From NCBI RefSeq assembly GCF_000308615.1, contig NZ_BAGB01000076.1, positions 62,001 to 126,000 of the forward strand: a stretch of 64,000 nucleotides of DNA. Reading direction: 5' to 3'. This stretch comes from Nocardia jiangxiensis NBRC 101359 (GTDB taxonomy: Bacteria > Actinomycetota > Actinomycetes > Mycobacteriales > Mycobacteriaceae). The notes under the pieces were generated by a model. The model saw nothing but the letters and a program-made list of their open reading frames with translations. It did not search any database and was not told the DNA's origin. A program made the position numbers and the translations under genes. Position 1 is the first letter of the stretch. Every line of letters starts with the position of its first letter. Of the stretch, positions 56,025 through 64,000 are shown one piece after another.

Positions 56025-56327
56025 ATGAGTGACGAAATAACCGACGTGTTCACCGAGATTGCCGACAATGAGCCTACCGGGCATCTCTACGGGAAGATCC
56101 AGGAACTTGCAGCGGATGTGTCGGATACTCGCGAGCTGGGGCAGGCTATCCGCGAGTTCATGTACAGCGAGACGGTCGACATGCCTGGGTATATCGGCAC
56201 ACTGCTGCGGGAGTACATGGGGAATGTCGAGTGGAGCGACGTCGGCGAGTTTTACAAGGAGATGATCCCCGAAAGCGACGAGGACGAGGACGAGGACGAA
56301 GACGAAGACGAGGAGAGCGAAGCATGA
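56025..56327 (+). CDS. Hypothetical protein with poly-acidic tail
   Basis: 100 residues, TAGGAGAA upstream. Helical body (VSDTRELGQAIREFMYSETV), then a C-terminal run of alternating Glu and Asp encoded by a GAxGAx microsatellite. Could be a DNA-mimic-like protein, though only the tail suggests so. Confidence 0.6.
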   Translation: MSDEITDVFTEIADNEPTGHLYGKIQELAADVSDTRELGQAIREFMYSETVDMPGYIGTLLREYMGNVEWSDVGEFYKEMIPESDEDEDEDEDEDEESEA

Positions 56328-56638
56328 AAACCGGAGAACACAGCGAGCGCGGTAGGTACGTCACCGAGCAAGTGGCATTGTGGATTGCCAACGAAGGTGA
56401 CGCAACTTTCTACAAGGGCACCAATGATCGAATCGCCTTTATCGCCGCACGACACGCATGGGATGGCGAGCTTGATGCGCTTGCGCGATTTGCCACCCAT
56501 CTGATCAGGACTGCACAGCCAGCTCATGCGGCATGGCAGGTACAGCAAGAACTCGCGCCGAACGATTACGACCGCATCCGCTGGGAAGATGTCGCGGCGG
56601 AGCTGAAAGCAACATTCGACAAGGAAGGTTTGAACTGA
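56324..56638 (+). CDS. Hypothetical protein
   Basis: 104 residues from ATG 56324, 4-nt overlap. Helical (VTEQVALWIANEGDATFYKG, ARFATHLIRTAQPAHAAWQV). Confidence 0.6.
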   Translation: MKTGEHSERGRYVTEQVALWIANEGDATFYKGTNDRIAFIAARHAWDGELDALARFATHLIRTAQPAHAAWQVQQELAPNDYDRIRWEDVAAELKATFDKEGLN

Positions 56639-57138
56639 TGGAAATCACTCTCGACATGACAGCAATCCGCAACAAGACGGTCCGCGAGCTTGCGAATCAG
56701 ATTGGTTGCAAAGTCCCCGCAGCCGACGATTCACCGGGCGGCCTGCTCTTGCAGAAGGTACGGGACGAGACGGTTGAAGCGGTGGAGAACGCTATCAGCC
56801 TGGACAACGAGCCGGACTCCGTGAAAGAAGGGGATGATCTCAACAATATCGAAGGACTGGCACCCGCCAAGGATAAGGCGGAAATGTGGTCGCAGTTCGT
56901 CGATCTCGGCGGCTGGGATGACTCTTGGCGGGAAATGAACGACGAGACAATACGCGGCCTCATTGACGAATGGAGGTACACGCGGGAATTGCCGTTCGGG
57001 GATAAGGTTCCGAGCATTTCCAGCTTCGCCGTAGTCGCGTTGATGGAGATGGCTCGGACGCTGGCTTGGCAACTGACGGACGAACTGCAAACCCAGTACG
57101 AAGCGATCGAGCCCGACGACGAGGAAGGTTTGGAGTAA
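56638..57138 (+). CDS. Hypothetical protein
   Basis: 166 residues from ATG 56638 (TGATG overlap). Acidic and helical; QKVRDETVEAVENAISLDNE, ISSFAVVALMEMARTLAWQL. No motif recognised. Confidence 0.6.
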   Translation: MEITLDMTAIRNKTVRELANQIGCKVPAADDSPGGLLLQKVRDETVEAVENAISLDNEPDSVKEGDDLNNIEGLAPAKDKAEMWSQFVDLGGWDDSWREMNDETIRGLIDEWRYTRELPFGDKVPSISSFAVVALMEMARTLAWQLTDELQTQYEAIEPDDEEGLE

Positions 57139-57455
57139 TGTCCCGCATTTCTTTCCTGAACGGCTGGTCGGCCGAATTCGATCAGAACGGCGAAACCGTA
57201 CCCGGCAGCAGCGAGGGCAAGATTCTCGAACTGGTTCGCGAAGTTGACGGCAAAGATACGCAGCTGTTTTGGATGTCGATGGATGAGCTGTGCGCGGCTT
57301 TTCCTGCGGTGCGTGTCGAAATTAATCGAGAACTGCGTCTGGACGAGCCATATACACGGATCTGGACCGTTCCGGGTGTGCGTATGCGGGTCATGGCCGA
57401 ACTCGAAGAACTCACAACCGATGGCCGATGGGTTGTGACGTCCCGCTGGCACTGA
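57138..57455 (+). CDS. Hypothetical protein
   Basis: 105 residues from ATG 57138 (TAATG overlap). ISFLNGWSAEFDQNGETVPG, WMSMDELCAAFPAVRVEINR. Stop lies 9 nt before hairpin element 3. Confidence 0.6.
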   Translation: MSRISFLNGWSAEFDQNGETVPGSSEGKILELVREVDGKDTQLFWMSMDELCAAFPAVRVEINRELRLDEPYTRIWTVPGVRMRVMAELEELTTDGRWVVTSRWH

Positions 57456-57464
57456 ACATAGCGG

Positions 57465-57516
57465 GTGGTTTGTCGGGTACTCGGTGTTCCTTTCGAGTGC
57501 CCTATCCGATTACCAC
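57465..57516 (+). ncRNA. Repeated structured RNA element, copy 3
   Basis: Core hairpin GGGTACTCG (57475-57483) / CGAGTGCCC (57494-57502), outer GTGGT (57465-57469) / ACCAC (57512-57516). Same 3' consensus (A/T)TCxxxTTACC as the other copies. 29 nt before the next ATG. Confidence 0.5.
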
Positions 57517-57545
57517 GCAGGCGATCAACACAGGAGGTAACGACA

Positions 57546-57695
57546 ATGAACCTTTCGGAATTTATCAACGCAGTCATGCCGACGGTTGGCGAACGATGCC
57601 CCGTCTCCGGATGCCCCGACTATCAACATCATTACTGCCGAGACGATATAGCGCGTTGTTCGTCTCACTGCACATGCAAGGATCGCGACCAATGA
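57546..57695 (+). CDS. Small Cys/His-rich protein
   Basis: 49 residues, AGGAGGT upstream. CPVSGCPDYQHHYCRDD and CSSHCTC give seven cysteines and three histidines, enough for one or two zinc ions. Confidence 0.6.
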   Translation: MNLSEFINAVMPTVGERCPVSGCPDYQHHYCRDDIARCSSHCTCKDRDQ

Positions 57696-57850
57696 TCAAC
57701 AACTACCTATGCGACGCGTGCGGCCGGTCGGGTGATTTCGACTGGCTGTGGGGTCATGTACATCACTGGTCTGAGACTCCGTTCGAATTCCGGGCGTATC
57801 ACCAGGACGACAACTACAACCATCCGATCAAGGAAGTGATCACAATATGA
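57692..57850 (+). CDS. Small hypothetical protein
   Basis: 52 residues, 4-nt overlap with both neighbours. CDACG near the N terminus, His-rich middle (GHVHHWSE). Confidence 0.55.
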   Translation: MINNYLCDACGRSGDFDWLWGHVHHWSETPFEFRAYHQDDNYNHPIKEVITI

Positions 57851-58032
57851 ATAGCGATTTGAGAAACATTTTGCTGTCCGCGCACGAGCAGGGGCTGGAT
57901 ATCTGGCCGATCATAAACGACGTCACCGACTCTTTCCGGCTGGCTATGCGCAACGCTGGCGTCGACTCGGAGGTGATCAAATCGGTGATGACGACCGTAA
58001 CCGACTATACAGCCAACCACTACGGAGACTAA
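57847..58032 (+). CDS. Small helical protein
   Basis: 61 residues. LRNILLSAHEQGLDIWPIIN and RLAMRNAGVDSEVIKSVMTT; all-alpha. Confidence 0.55.
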   Translation: MNSDLRNILLSAHEQGLDIWPIINDVTDSFRLAMRNAGVDSEVIKSVMTTVTDYTANHYGD

Positions 58033-58035
58033 ATA

Positions 58036-58302
58036 ATGAGTGGATATCAGTGCAGCCCGAGAGACATTCAGCTGATCGAATCATTCGCAGGTTGGTTCAA
58101 CGCCCTGGATGCCGACGACCGGCAGAGGTACAACGCGCCCGAAGATGCCGACCCGTTCGCCGATTGGGACAACGATACAGACTGGGCGGCTGTCGACGAC
58201 TACGACCAGCTGATCGAACTGCACAGCATGGGGTTCATCGAATACGACGAGCGTAAAGCGTACATCCATCCGTTCACGTACAAGAAAGGAGATGAGAAGT
58301 GA
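58036..58302 (+). CDS. Small acidic protein
   Basis: 88 residues. DIQLIESFAGWFNALDADDR, then Asp-rich segment and IELHSMGFIEYDERKAYIHP. Confidence 0.6.
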   Translation: MSGYQCSPRDIQLIESFAGWFNALDADDRQRYNAPEDADPFADWDNDTDWAAVDDYDQLIELHSMGFIEYDERKAYIHPFTYKKGDEK

Positions 58303-58544
58303 GTATCGAATTCCCCGGCGACGACAAACGCTGCGACTGGTGCGACAAACTCGGCGTTCCGTATGAGTACAAAGGGCTGACGTTCTCGGGTTTGTGCTCA
58401 ACCGACGAAGGCAAACTCTGCCCCGGATGCCGCGACACGTATTGCGACAACCGAAACGACGAGCGGGCCGCAGACTACTACGGACTCACGGTCGATAATC
58501 TGCGGAAGCACGGCCGACCGATAACACCGCGCCTGCCGCGATAG
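58299..58544 (+). CDS. Small zinc-ribbon-like protein
   Basis: 81 residues from GTG 58299. CDWCDKLG and CPGCRDTYC give a four-cysteine ribbon; the C terminus is basic (RKHGRPITPRLPR). Confidence 0.65.
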   Translation: MSIEFPGDDKRCDWCDKLGVPYEYKGLTFSGLCSTDEGKLCPGCRDTYCDNRNDERAADYYGLTVDNLRKHGRPITPRLPR

Positions 58545-58567
58545 ATCCACCGAAAGGAAAACGGACA

Positions 58568-59254
58568 ATGACCATCAAATTTTCAGACTTCGACTACGAC
58601 GCCCGCGACGGCGATTACGTGCTGGTAGTCGACAACGACACTCTGGCGAAACTGACCGATCGCGATGTCAATCAGGCGTCCGGACTGTTCGGCGGTGGCG
58701 AGATCGGGACGGTGAGAATCAGCCGCGACGGCGAAGCAAGTCTCGAAAACAACCTCAGCGATGTTGCCGGGGAGGGCGGGGCTGTAGGACCCACCGACCA
58801 GGCGGGGTACAGGTGGAGAATCCCGGTACGCGAGGACGACTCCGACCCGAAGGTTACGAAGATTCTCGAGGCCCGCAAGAGGCTGCAAGGCGACTACGAG
58901 GATACCGACAGTGAAGGTGACTACGGTTTCCGGATCCTTGCTCGATATGCGGCACTGCTGGGGCGTCGGTACGAAATCGATCAGCTGCAATGCTACAACG
59001 ACTTCGCGAGTGTGTGGACGATAACGCCCGCCTACCGCGAGAAGAACGCGACGATCCAGGAATACAAGGAGATCTTCGAAGGCAACGTTTTCAATATCGA
59101 CGTAGAGCTGAAGTCTCCTATCGCAGGCAAGGAGTTCAGTGAATCGGTCGGCGGTTGCATCGGCAAAACGCAGGCGGTCGAGGTGGCACGCGAACTCGCT
59201 ACCGATGCTGTGAGCGGGATTCAGAAGCAGGTACAGGAGGCGCGGAATGGCTGA
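58568..59254 (+). CDS. Hypothetical protein
   Basis: 228 residues, GAAAGGAAA upstream. Acidic. DGDYVLVVDNDTLAKLTDRD, then a helical middle and beta-rich C-terminal part (FNIDVELKSPIAGKEFSESV). Overlaps the next start by 8 nt. Confidence 0.65.
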   Translation: MTIKFSDFDYDARDGDYVLVVDNDTLAKLTDRDVNQASGLFGGGEIGTVRISRDGEASLENNLSDVAGEGGAVGPTDQAGYRWRIPVREDDSDPKVTKILEARKRLQGDYEDTDSEGDYGFRILARYAALLGRRYEIDQLQCYNDFASVWTITPAYREKNATIQEYKEIFEGNVFNIDVELKSPIAGKEFSESVGGCIGKTQAVEVARELATDAVSGIQKQVQEARNG

Positions 59255-59474
59255 GACTCGAGGGCGGCTCAACATCTGGTTTACCGACAAAGACCTACTG
59301 CAACGCGCAGAACGGCGAGCCAGGCTGGAAGGAAGGCCGCTGCCGGAAGTTATACGCGAATGGCTGGACACTGATTACGCACGGCCGGACCTTACCGACG
59401 AGGAGATCGTCCAAGAGAATAGTGACCGATTGCAAAGAAGGATAGACGCCGAGAAGAACGGACTCGAGGATTAG
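59247..59474 (+). CDS. Ribbon-helix-helix-like small protein
   Basis: 75 residues. Strand RLNIWFTDKDLLQRAERRAR followed by EGRPLPEVIREWLDTDY fits an RHH/Arc-type DNA-binding fold; an acidic helix follows. Confidence 0.5.
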   Translation: MAETRGRLNIWFTDKDLLQRAERRARLEGRPLPEVIREWLDTDYARPDLTDEEIVQENSDRLQRRIDAEKNGLED

Positions 59475-59477
59475 AAA

Positions 59478-59780
59478 ATGGAAGACGAACAGCAACTGCC
59501 ACGAACCCCGGACGAGATCGCCGAAGCGGAGAAGGAGTACTTCGATCGAATCTGGTATCACCGGTCGTTGATGAGTGAGTACAAACTCGAGAAAGCCGGT
59601 GATGCTGAACGTCTGGCATTTACTCGCGACCTCGCGGAACCACATCGTCGGTGCGTAGAAGAGAAATACGGCGTCGAAAACCTTGGTCCGTACACCGACT
59701 TCGAACTCGGAATGCTGCACGGAAAGTTGTCAGCACTTCGATGGGCGTTGGGTATGGACTGGGATTTCCTCGACACCTAG
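59478..59780 (+). CDS. Small helical protein
   Basis: 100 residues, charged and helical (IAEAEKEYFDRIWYHRSLMS, LGMLHGKLSALRWALGMDW). Lies 12 nt upstream of the HerA-like gene, so possibly a partner. Confidence 0.55.
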   Translation: MEDEQQLPRTPDEIAEAEKEYFDRIWYHRSLMSEYKLEKAGDAERLAFTRDLAEPHRRCVEEKYGVENLGPYTDFELGMLHGKLSALRWALGMDWDFLDT

Positions 59781-59792
59781 AAGGATTGGCAG

Positions 59793-61238
59793 ATGGCTGT
59801 AACCAAAGAGGGGATGGCATACCGGATCGCGGCCGGGTACAAGACATCGGGCGAGGCTGTGGAATTCGGCTCGGTCGTCATCGACGGTCAGCCTTACCCT
59901 GCGTGCCGAGTTCGCGCCGACTTGGGGAGCCTGACTCAGCACGGCATAGTCCTCGGAGCGACCGGCGGCGGCAAAACCAAGACGCTGCAACTGATAGCCG
60001 AGCAGTTGTCAGATGCCGGAGTGCCGGTCGTGATGACCGATGTCAAGGGTGACCTGCAAGGGCTTGCGCAGGAAGGGTTCTACACCGACGAGATTGTCGA
60101 CCGGGCTATCAGCTCCGGCTGTGATTCCTGGGACTCGACGAGCTTTCCGGTGGAGTTCGCGACGCTGGGATCGGAAGGGCACGGCATACCTATCCGGGCG
60201 TCGGTGCGGTCGTTCGGGCCGCTGCTGCTGGCGAAGGTGTTGGAGATCAACGACACGCAGGAGAGTGTGCTGCGGTTGATTTTCGGCGAAGCCGTCCAGC
60301 AGGAGCTGCCGTTGGACACCCTTGAAGATCTGCGCGAGGCGGTAAGTGCGGTGTCGCGGCAGAACGATGACGACGACCTGGGGTTCATCTCGAAAGCGAC
60401 GGCGAGCGTCATCATGCGGGCGATCCGCAACCTCGAGAACGACGGAGGCCGAACGTTTTTCGGGACGCCGGGGTTCGATCCCAGGGATTTGATGCGCGTT
60501 ACCGACGACCCTCAGCCTCGCGGGTACATCACGCTGTTCGAGCTGGAGGATCGGCGGCCGGTGCTGTTCGCGATCTTCATGATGTGGATGCTCGAAAAAC
60601 TCACCGAGATCTTGCCCGAAGCCGGTGTCGTCGACAAGCCGAAGCTCGTGATGATCCTGGACGAGGCGCATCTGTTGTTCAACGGCGCATCGAAAGCGTT
60701 TGTCGAACAGATGATCTCGACGGTGCGCCTGGTGCGATCGAAGGGGGTCGGCCTGATCCTGTGCTCGCAGACAGCGAAAAGCATCCCCGGCGAGGTCATG
60801 GAGCAGATGGGGTTCAGGGTTCAGCACGCACTGCGGGTACGCACACCGGAGGCGCACAGGGCGCTGGCTCATACCGTGCTGACGTTCCCGGAGACCGACG
60901 TTTACGACCTGCGGAAGGAGATCCCTGCACTGAGGAAGGGCGAGGCGGTGGTGACGGCGCTGACTCCGGACGGCGGCGAGACCCCTGTCGCTGAGACGAA
61001 GATCCGGCCGCCGAGGTCGCATATGGGCCCGATCGGCAACAACGCGGTACGCCGGATCGTCAAGGCGAGCGAGCTGTACGACAAGTATCACGTCGAACCT
61101 GAGCCTGAGCCCGAGCCGTCGCATGAAACACCAGGAGAACCGATCCGGCTCTCGAATCACTTGCCTCCGTACAAATCTCTCAGCTTCGACGAGTTGCTGG
61201 CGATGTCAGATCCAAATCATCAACCAATAAAGGAGTAG
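59793..61238 (+). CDS. HerA/DUF853-family DNA-translocating ATPase
   Basis: 481 residues, AGAAGGA upstream. Walker A GATGGGKT at 55-62, VVMTDVKGDLQGLA at ~79-92 (typical of HerA/DUF853), Walker B LVMILDEAH at 285-293, and LILCSQTAKSIPGEVMEQMG as the sensor region. An EPEPEPEP linker near 440 precedes a short C-terminal tail. Family members form hexameric rings that move along DNA, usually with a NurA-type nuclease; none is visible here. The only clear enzyme in this arm. Confidence 0.85.
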   Translation: MAVTKEGMAYRIAAGYKTSGEAVEFGSVVIDGQPYPACRVRADLGSLTQHGIVLGATGGGKTKTLQLIAEQLSDAGVPVVMTDVKGDLQGLAQEGFYTDEIVDRAISSGCDSWDSTSFPVEFATLGSEGHGIPIRASVRSFGPLLLAKVLEINDTQESVLRLIFGEAVQQELPLDTLEDLREAVSAVSRQNDDDDLGFISKATASVIMRAIRNLENDGGRTFFGTPGFDPRDLMRVTDDPQPRGYITLFELEDRRPVLFAIFMMWMLEKLTEILPEAGVVDKPKLVMILDEAHLLFNGASKAFVEQMISTVRLVRSKGVGLILCSQTAKSIPGEVMEQMGFRVQHALRVRTPEAHRALAHTVLTFPETDVYDLRKEIPALRKGEAVVTALTPDGGETPVAETKIRPPRSHMGPIGNNAVRRIVKASELYDKYHVEPEPEPEPSHETPGEPIRLSNHLPPYKSLSFDELLAMSDPNHQPIKE

Positions 61239-61243
61239 CAGTA

Positions 61244-61600
61244 ATGAGCACACCACAGCATGAAACGGTCACGGTCTACTACGTCGGCGCGACAAAATAC
61301 GAGGCACTGTACACCCGCGCGATTACAGACCGGGAGGAGGCAAAGCGTATCGCAGAGAAGGAGGGGCGCAAGCTTTTCATGGCTGAGGCTGCAGTGGATC
61401 TGGGCACCGTACGCGAGGTTCCCATGATTCAAACGCGCATTCACCGAGATCCCCTGCAAGGTAACCGATTTCAGGCTCAGTACAGGAACTCGGACGATGA
61501 ACCGTGGTTCGACATCGGCGACGTTAAGAACACCAAGCTGGGAGCCGAAGAGTCGCTGATGGAATTCAAAGAACGCTACAAGGGCCACAACCGCATCTAA
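61244..61600 (+). CDS. Hypothetical protein
   Basis: 118 residues, AAAGGAGTAG upstream. VTVYYVGATKYEALYTRAIT, KRIAEKEGRKLFMAEAAVDL; alpha/beta. Directly follows the HerA-like gene. Confidence 0.6.
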   Translation: MSTPQHETVTVYYVGATKYEALYTRAITDREEAKRIAEKEGRKLFMAEAAVDLGTVREVPMIQTRIHRDPLQGNRFQAQYRNSDDEPWFDIGDVKNTKLGAEESLMEFKERYKGHNRI

Positions 61601-61617
61601 ATGAAAGGGTACAAACA

Positions 61618-62112
61618 ATGGCCAAGACCACTCGTCAGATCCTCGAAGCGATGCGGGACGACACCCGGTTCACCCGCGCGCAGGTCGAGTCGGTTCAGGA
61701 GGAGGTTGCGCAGTGGTGCGAGAACGCCGAAACGATCGTCGACAACCTGCGTGACATCGCGGACATGGACACCGATCTGGAGGTGCACGACTCTCTAGTA
61801 AACATCAAAGTGTCAAACAAACATGCTGATCCGGCTGCGGGCTATTCGTATCCGTATGAGGGGGTCGCGGATGCGCTGCAGATCCTCAGCGACGCCCAGG
61901 AACACGCCAGTGAGCTGAAGGAGGCTCTGGACGGGCTGACGGATGCGTGGAGCAGCATGGAGGATCCGGTCGAGGTCTGGTTGGACGAGGGTAGTGAGAA
62001 GGACGACCGTGTCGACGCTCGCGAGACGATGTGCAGCTGCGCCGGAGAGATCCTGGACAAGCTGTCGGACCTCGAGGCGCTGGGCGTGAATATCGAAGAT
62101 GTGGAGGCGTGA
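61618..62112 (+). CDS. Coiled-coil acidic protein
   Basis: 164 residues. Helical throughout (QVESVQEEVAQWCENAETIV, HASELKEALDGLTDAWSSME). A CSC near residue 141. Overlaps the next ATG by 1 nt. Confidence 0.6.
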   Translation: MAKTTRQILEAMRDDTRFTRAQVESVQEEVAQWCENAETIVDNLRDIADMDTDLEVHDSLVNIKVSNKHADPAAGYSYPYEGVADALQILSDAQEHASELKEALDGLTDAWSSMEDPVEVWLDEGSEKDDRVDARETMCSCAGEILDKLSDLEALGVNIEDVEA

Positions 62113-62582
62113 TGCCGGGCGACACCGAGCCTGCGATCATCTATGGCCGAAAAGAGATCGGCGCAATGTTCGACGCGAAGCCGAGCACGGTATCCAACTG
62201 GATTCATCGGTACGACGACACTCCTGCCGCGCAATTCAGGACCCCGGATGACAACCGGTACTGGGACCAGGGTGGCAAAAACGAGTGGGCGGAATGGTAC
62301 AAGAACAAATGGCCGCACGAACCTTCGCCCAGGGGGTCACGGCCGAGCCGCAAAGGTCCGAACGAAAAGTTACGTCGCGACTGGCGCGTGGAGTTCGAAA
62401 CCTCGGACACAAAACAAGGTGTCGCGACTCGTTCATTCGAAGATGAAGATTCGGCGCGGCAAGCTGCCCAACAAATCGTCAATGGTGACGGCGGCATTGC
62501 GGCGGTGTTCTACGTCGATCCGGCGGGCGAGCGTCAACGTAAGGACTGGCAGCTCATCGCCGAATATCACAACGAAGCGTAA
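62112..62582 (+). CDS. HTH DNA-binding protein
   Basis: 156 residues from ATG 62112. YGRKEIGAMFDAKPSTVSNW IHR resembles a MerR/excisionase-type HTH; FRTPDDNRYWD is a wing. A basic Ser/Pro/Arg linker follows, then an alpha/beta C-terminal domain (WRVEFETSDTKQ...). Possibly a regulator of this arm. Confidence 0.65.
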   Translation: MPGDTEPAIIYGRKEIGAMFDAKPSTVSNWIHRYDDTPAAQFRTPDDNRYWDQGGKNEWAEWYKNKWPHEPSPRGSRPSRKGPNEKLRRDWRVEFETSDTKQGVATRSFEDEDSARQAAQQIVNGDGGIAAVFYVDPAGERQRKDWQLIAEYHNEA

Positions 62583-62591
62583 GGATTTGCA

Positions 62592-62768
62592 ATGATTACC
62601 AATGAGAAGATCGCAAAGGCCAAGGAACTCGCCTACGGGCTGAAGTACCTGATCAACGACATCGGCACCGGCAGCAACGAGGCGGACATCGCGTCTGATC
62701 TCAAGGAGGCGTTGCCGAGGTTGCAGGCCCTGGTGACGCTCGCCGAAGACATCGAGGCGGGGGTGTGA
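62592..62768 (+). CDS. Small helical protein
   Basis: 58 residues (MITNEKIAKAKELAYGLKYL, then helices to VTLAEDIEAGV), AAGGATTTG upstream. Overlaps the next GTG by 4 nt. Confidence 0.6.
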   Translation: MITNEKIAKAKELAYGLKYLINDIGTGSNEADIASDLKEALPRLQALVTLAEDIEAGV

Positions 62769-63238
62769 CCATGACTCTGCCACCTTTCACCAACAACGTT
62801 GTCGACCGGCTGAGGCACACGCTGGCGGCTTTTGAGGGCTCACCGGATGACCGGGAGGTGCTAACTGCTACGAACGACGGACGGGGCAACTGGACCGGCT
62901 TGACGCTGGGGGACTTGCGGCGGCTATCGTCGGCCTTCCGGGATGAGGGCCAGGAACTTCCACTGCCGCCGAAAGAGGGCTACGTGTTGCGGACTGTGAC
63001 GGAAGCGGACGGCTCCCTGTTTTCCGAGCACTACTGTTCGTACGAATCGACGCTCGCGGCTGTTGTGCACGAGATGAGCCAGCCCGACGACGACACCGGC
63101 TATCAAACCGCGCAGATCGACGAAACCACCGGCCATGCCGAGGTCGTGTACACGTGCACGAAGGGTGAACACAAAGGCTGGAAATGGGTCTTCGCATTCA
63201 CCACCGATTACCTCATCGAAGATAAGTCGGAGGACTGA
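62765..63238 (+). CDS. Hypothetical protein
   Basis: 157 residues from GTG 62765 (an ATG lies two codons later). VVDRLRHTLAAFEGSPDDRE, LRRLSSAFRDEGQELPLPPK, and a beta-rich C-terminal half. Confidence 0.6.
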   Translation: MTMTLPPFTNNVVDRLRHTLAAFEGSPDDREVLTATNDGRGNWTGLTLGDLRRLSSAFRDEGQELPLPPKEGYVLRTVTEADGSLFSEHYCSYESTLAAVVHEMSQPDDDTGYQTAQIDETTGHAEVVYTCTKGEHKGWKWVFAFTTDYLIEDKSED

Positions 63239-63239
63239 T

Positions 63240-63527
63240 ATGACTGACATCGACATGCCGCTGATCGCGTTTCTCACCGAGTCGGTGGACATGATGTCGC
63301 AGACGGAGGAAGTTCAAAAGGGAGTTGAAGAGGCGGTCGGCAGGGCATTCGCGAAACTGTCCCGCAAGGTGCTTACCGACGACTACATCTTCCCTGGCGA
63401 CGTCACCCCGCGGCAGGTGCTGGAGGCGGCATCGGACATCGTTACCGGCATCCACACCGGCACCGCTGAGCACAAAGAGTATCTGCACACCGTCTATCTG
63501 GCACTCAAAGGCGCGCTGGAGGATTGA
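63240..63527 (+). CDS. Small helical protein
   Basis: 95 residues. EEVQKGVEEAVGRAFAKLSR, RQVLEAASDIVTGIHTGTAE; all-alpha by composition. One base after the previous stop. Confidence 0.6.
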   Translation: MTDIDMPLIAFLTESVDMMSQTEEVQKGVEEAVGRAFAKLSRKVLTDDYIFPGDVTPRQVLEAASDIVTGIHTGTAEHKEYLHTVYLALKGALED

Positions 63528-63529
63528 CT

Positions 63530-63601
63530 ATGAAATGGATCATCGAAATCGACCCGGGTGGGATGTACGATCACCTGATTCCGAAGTGGGGTCGGTGGTG
63601 A
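63530..63601 (+). CDS. Possible 23-residue peptide
   Basis: MKWIIEIDPGGMYDHLIPKW plus three residues. It starts 2 nt after the previous stop and its TGA overl­aps the next GTG, so it looks translated through coupling, but the size leaves it uncertain. Confidence 0.35.
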   Translation: MKWIIEIDPGGMYDHLIPKWGRW

Positions 63602-63771
63602 CCGGCGAGATGGGCGTATGCCGTAATTGCGGAGAACCGATCCGTCGCGTCATCGACGAATACAACATCGACAACGCCGCAGTATGGGTGCACGTGCAGT
63701 CCGAACACTCACTCGTCGATTACTCTTATCGATACTGTGAACTTAGTGTCGCTGAACCGGAGCTGGGATGA
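63598..63771 (+). CDS. Small Cys-containing protein
   Basis: 57 residues from GTG 63598. MGVCRNCGEPIRRVIDEYNI at the N terminus and YRYCELSV later; one CxxC plus a late Cys. Confidence 0.55.
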   Translation: MTGEMGVCRNCGEPIRRVIDEYNIDNAAVWVHVQSEHSLVDYSYRYCELSVAEPELG

Positions 63772-64000
63772 TGAACGAGACGACGGAGAGCAAGGCTGTA
63801 AAACGGCATATCGCCTTCGAGCATGCATATGTCGTAACGACCACGGACGGCACGGATCACATGGTGCTGGACCAGACGACCTACGAAATGTGCACCAATG
63901 AAGAGATCGAGGTGCGCACAGCTCAATATGAGGCAATGGGGTTCGACGACATAGAAGAATTCCTGGATGAATGGCTAGGACGGCCGTTGATGCCCACCGC
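63768..64000 (+). CDS. Small hypothetical protein (partial, cut by window edge)
   Basis: Begins ATG-ATG at 63768/63771, overlapping the upstream stop, and is open to the window end (77+ residues). VKRHIAFEHAYVVTTTDGTD, then an acidic helical part (GFDDIEEFLDEWLG). Function unknown. Confidence 0.55.
   Translation, partial: MMNETTESKAVKRHIAFEHAYVVTTTDGTDHMVLDQTTYEMCTNEEIEVRTAQYEAMGFDDIEEFLDEWLGRPLMPT

Noticed and set aside
1..64000. CRISPR array
   Set aside because: No regularly spaced direct repeats of the right size; the repeats seen are hairpins, tandem protein repeats or microsatellites.

Overview
The window reads as a 64 kb internal piece of a siphovirus genome, either a free phage or a prophage/phage-plasmid, of a mycolate-bearing actinobacterium. 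Nocardia or a close relative is my best guess. Evidence for the host group: an XRE/DUF5753 regulator paired with a DUF397 protein, a WhiB-family protein at the left edge, a secreted cutinase-like serine hydrolase, GTG/TTG starts and high G+C. Both window edges cut genes (WhiB on the left, a small protein on the right), so neither physical end is visible. I saw no integrase, polymerase, replication initiator or recombinase.

Layout. (1) 1-2.9 kb, mostly leftward: WhiB, a small XRE-like protein, DUF397 and XRE/DUF5753, with one divergent rightward XRE-like gene. This looks like the regulatory/immunity block. (2) 2.9-13.3 kb, mainly rightward small genes: three short Cys/His-rich proteins, small membrane and secreted proteins, and a four-gene leftward operon (7.6-6.5 kb) that shares a symmetric, apparently leaderless divergent promoter with rightward genes. 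The block ends with an HTH/coiled-coil protein, a putative immunity protein and a PD-(D/E)XK-like nuclease. A terminator at 13.3 kb separates it from the structural arm. (3) 46.0-13.4 kb, leftward, the virion and lysis arm. In transcription order: secreted hydrolase, small HNH protein, fibre-like proteins, a 0.7 kb non-coding island, more fibre-like proteins, small and large terminase, portal, an inserted HNH gene, protease-capsid fusion, head-tail connectors, tail tube, frameshifted tail-assembly chaperones, a 2106-residue tape measure with two wall-degrading domains, tail-tip proteins, a second HNH gene on the opposite strand, and the lysis cassette (VIT-like membrane protein, GH25 endolysin, cysteine peptidase, small membrane proteins, PLD-like protein). 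(4) 46.0-47.1 kb, a largely non-coding divergence zone that is the best place for cos and for the rightward promoter. (5) 47.1-64 kb, about 45 short, tightly coupled rightward genes, nearly all without recognisable function. The exceptions are a winged-helix protein with a microsatellite-encoded N terminus and a HerA/DUF853-type ATPase. Intergenic gaps in this arm carry repeated, structured RNA-like elements.

The most interesting observations are: a conserved tail gene (normally one ORF) split by a 72-nt in-frame gap made of a strong hairpin plus a stop codon; three diverged copies of an RNA hairpin with compensatory changes, each upstream of a gene in the right arm; a second pair of tRNA-like leader elements; the perfectly symmetric leaderless divergent promoter; and the HTH/immunity/nuclease cassette.
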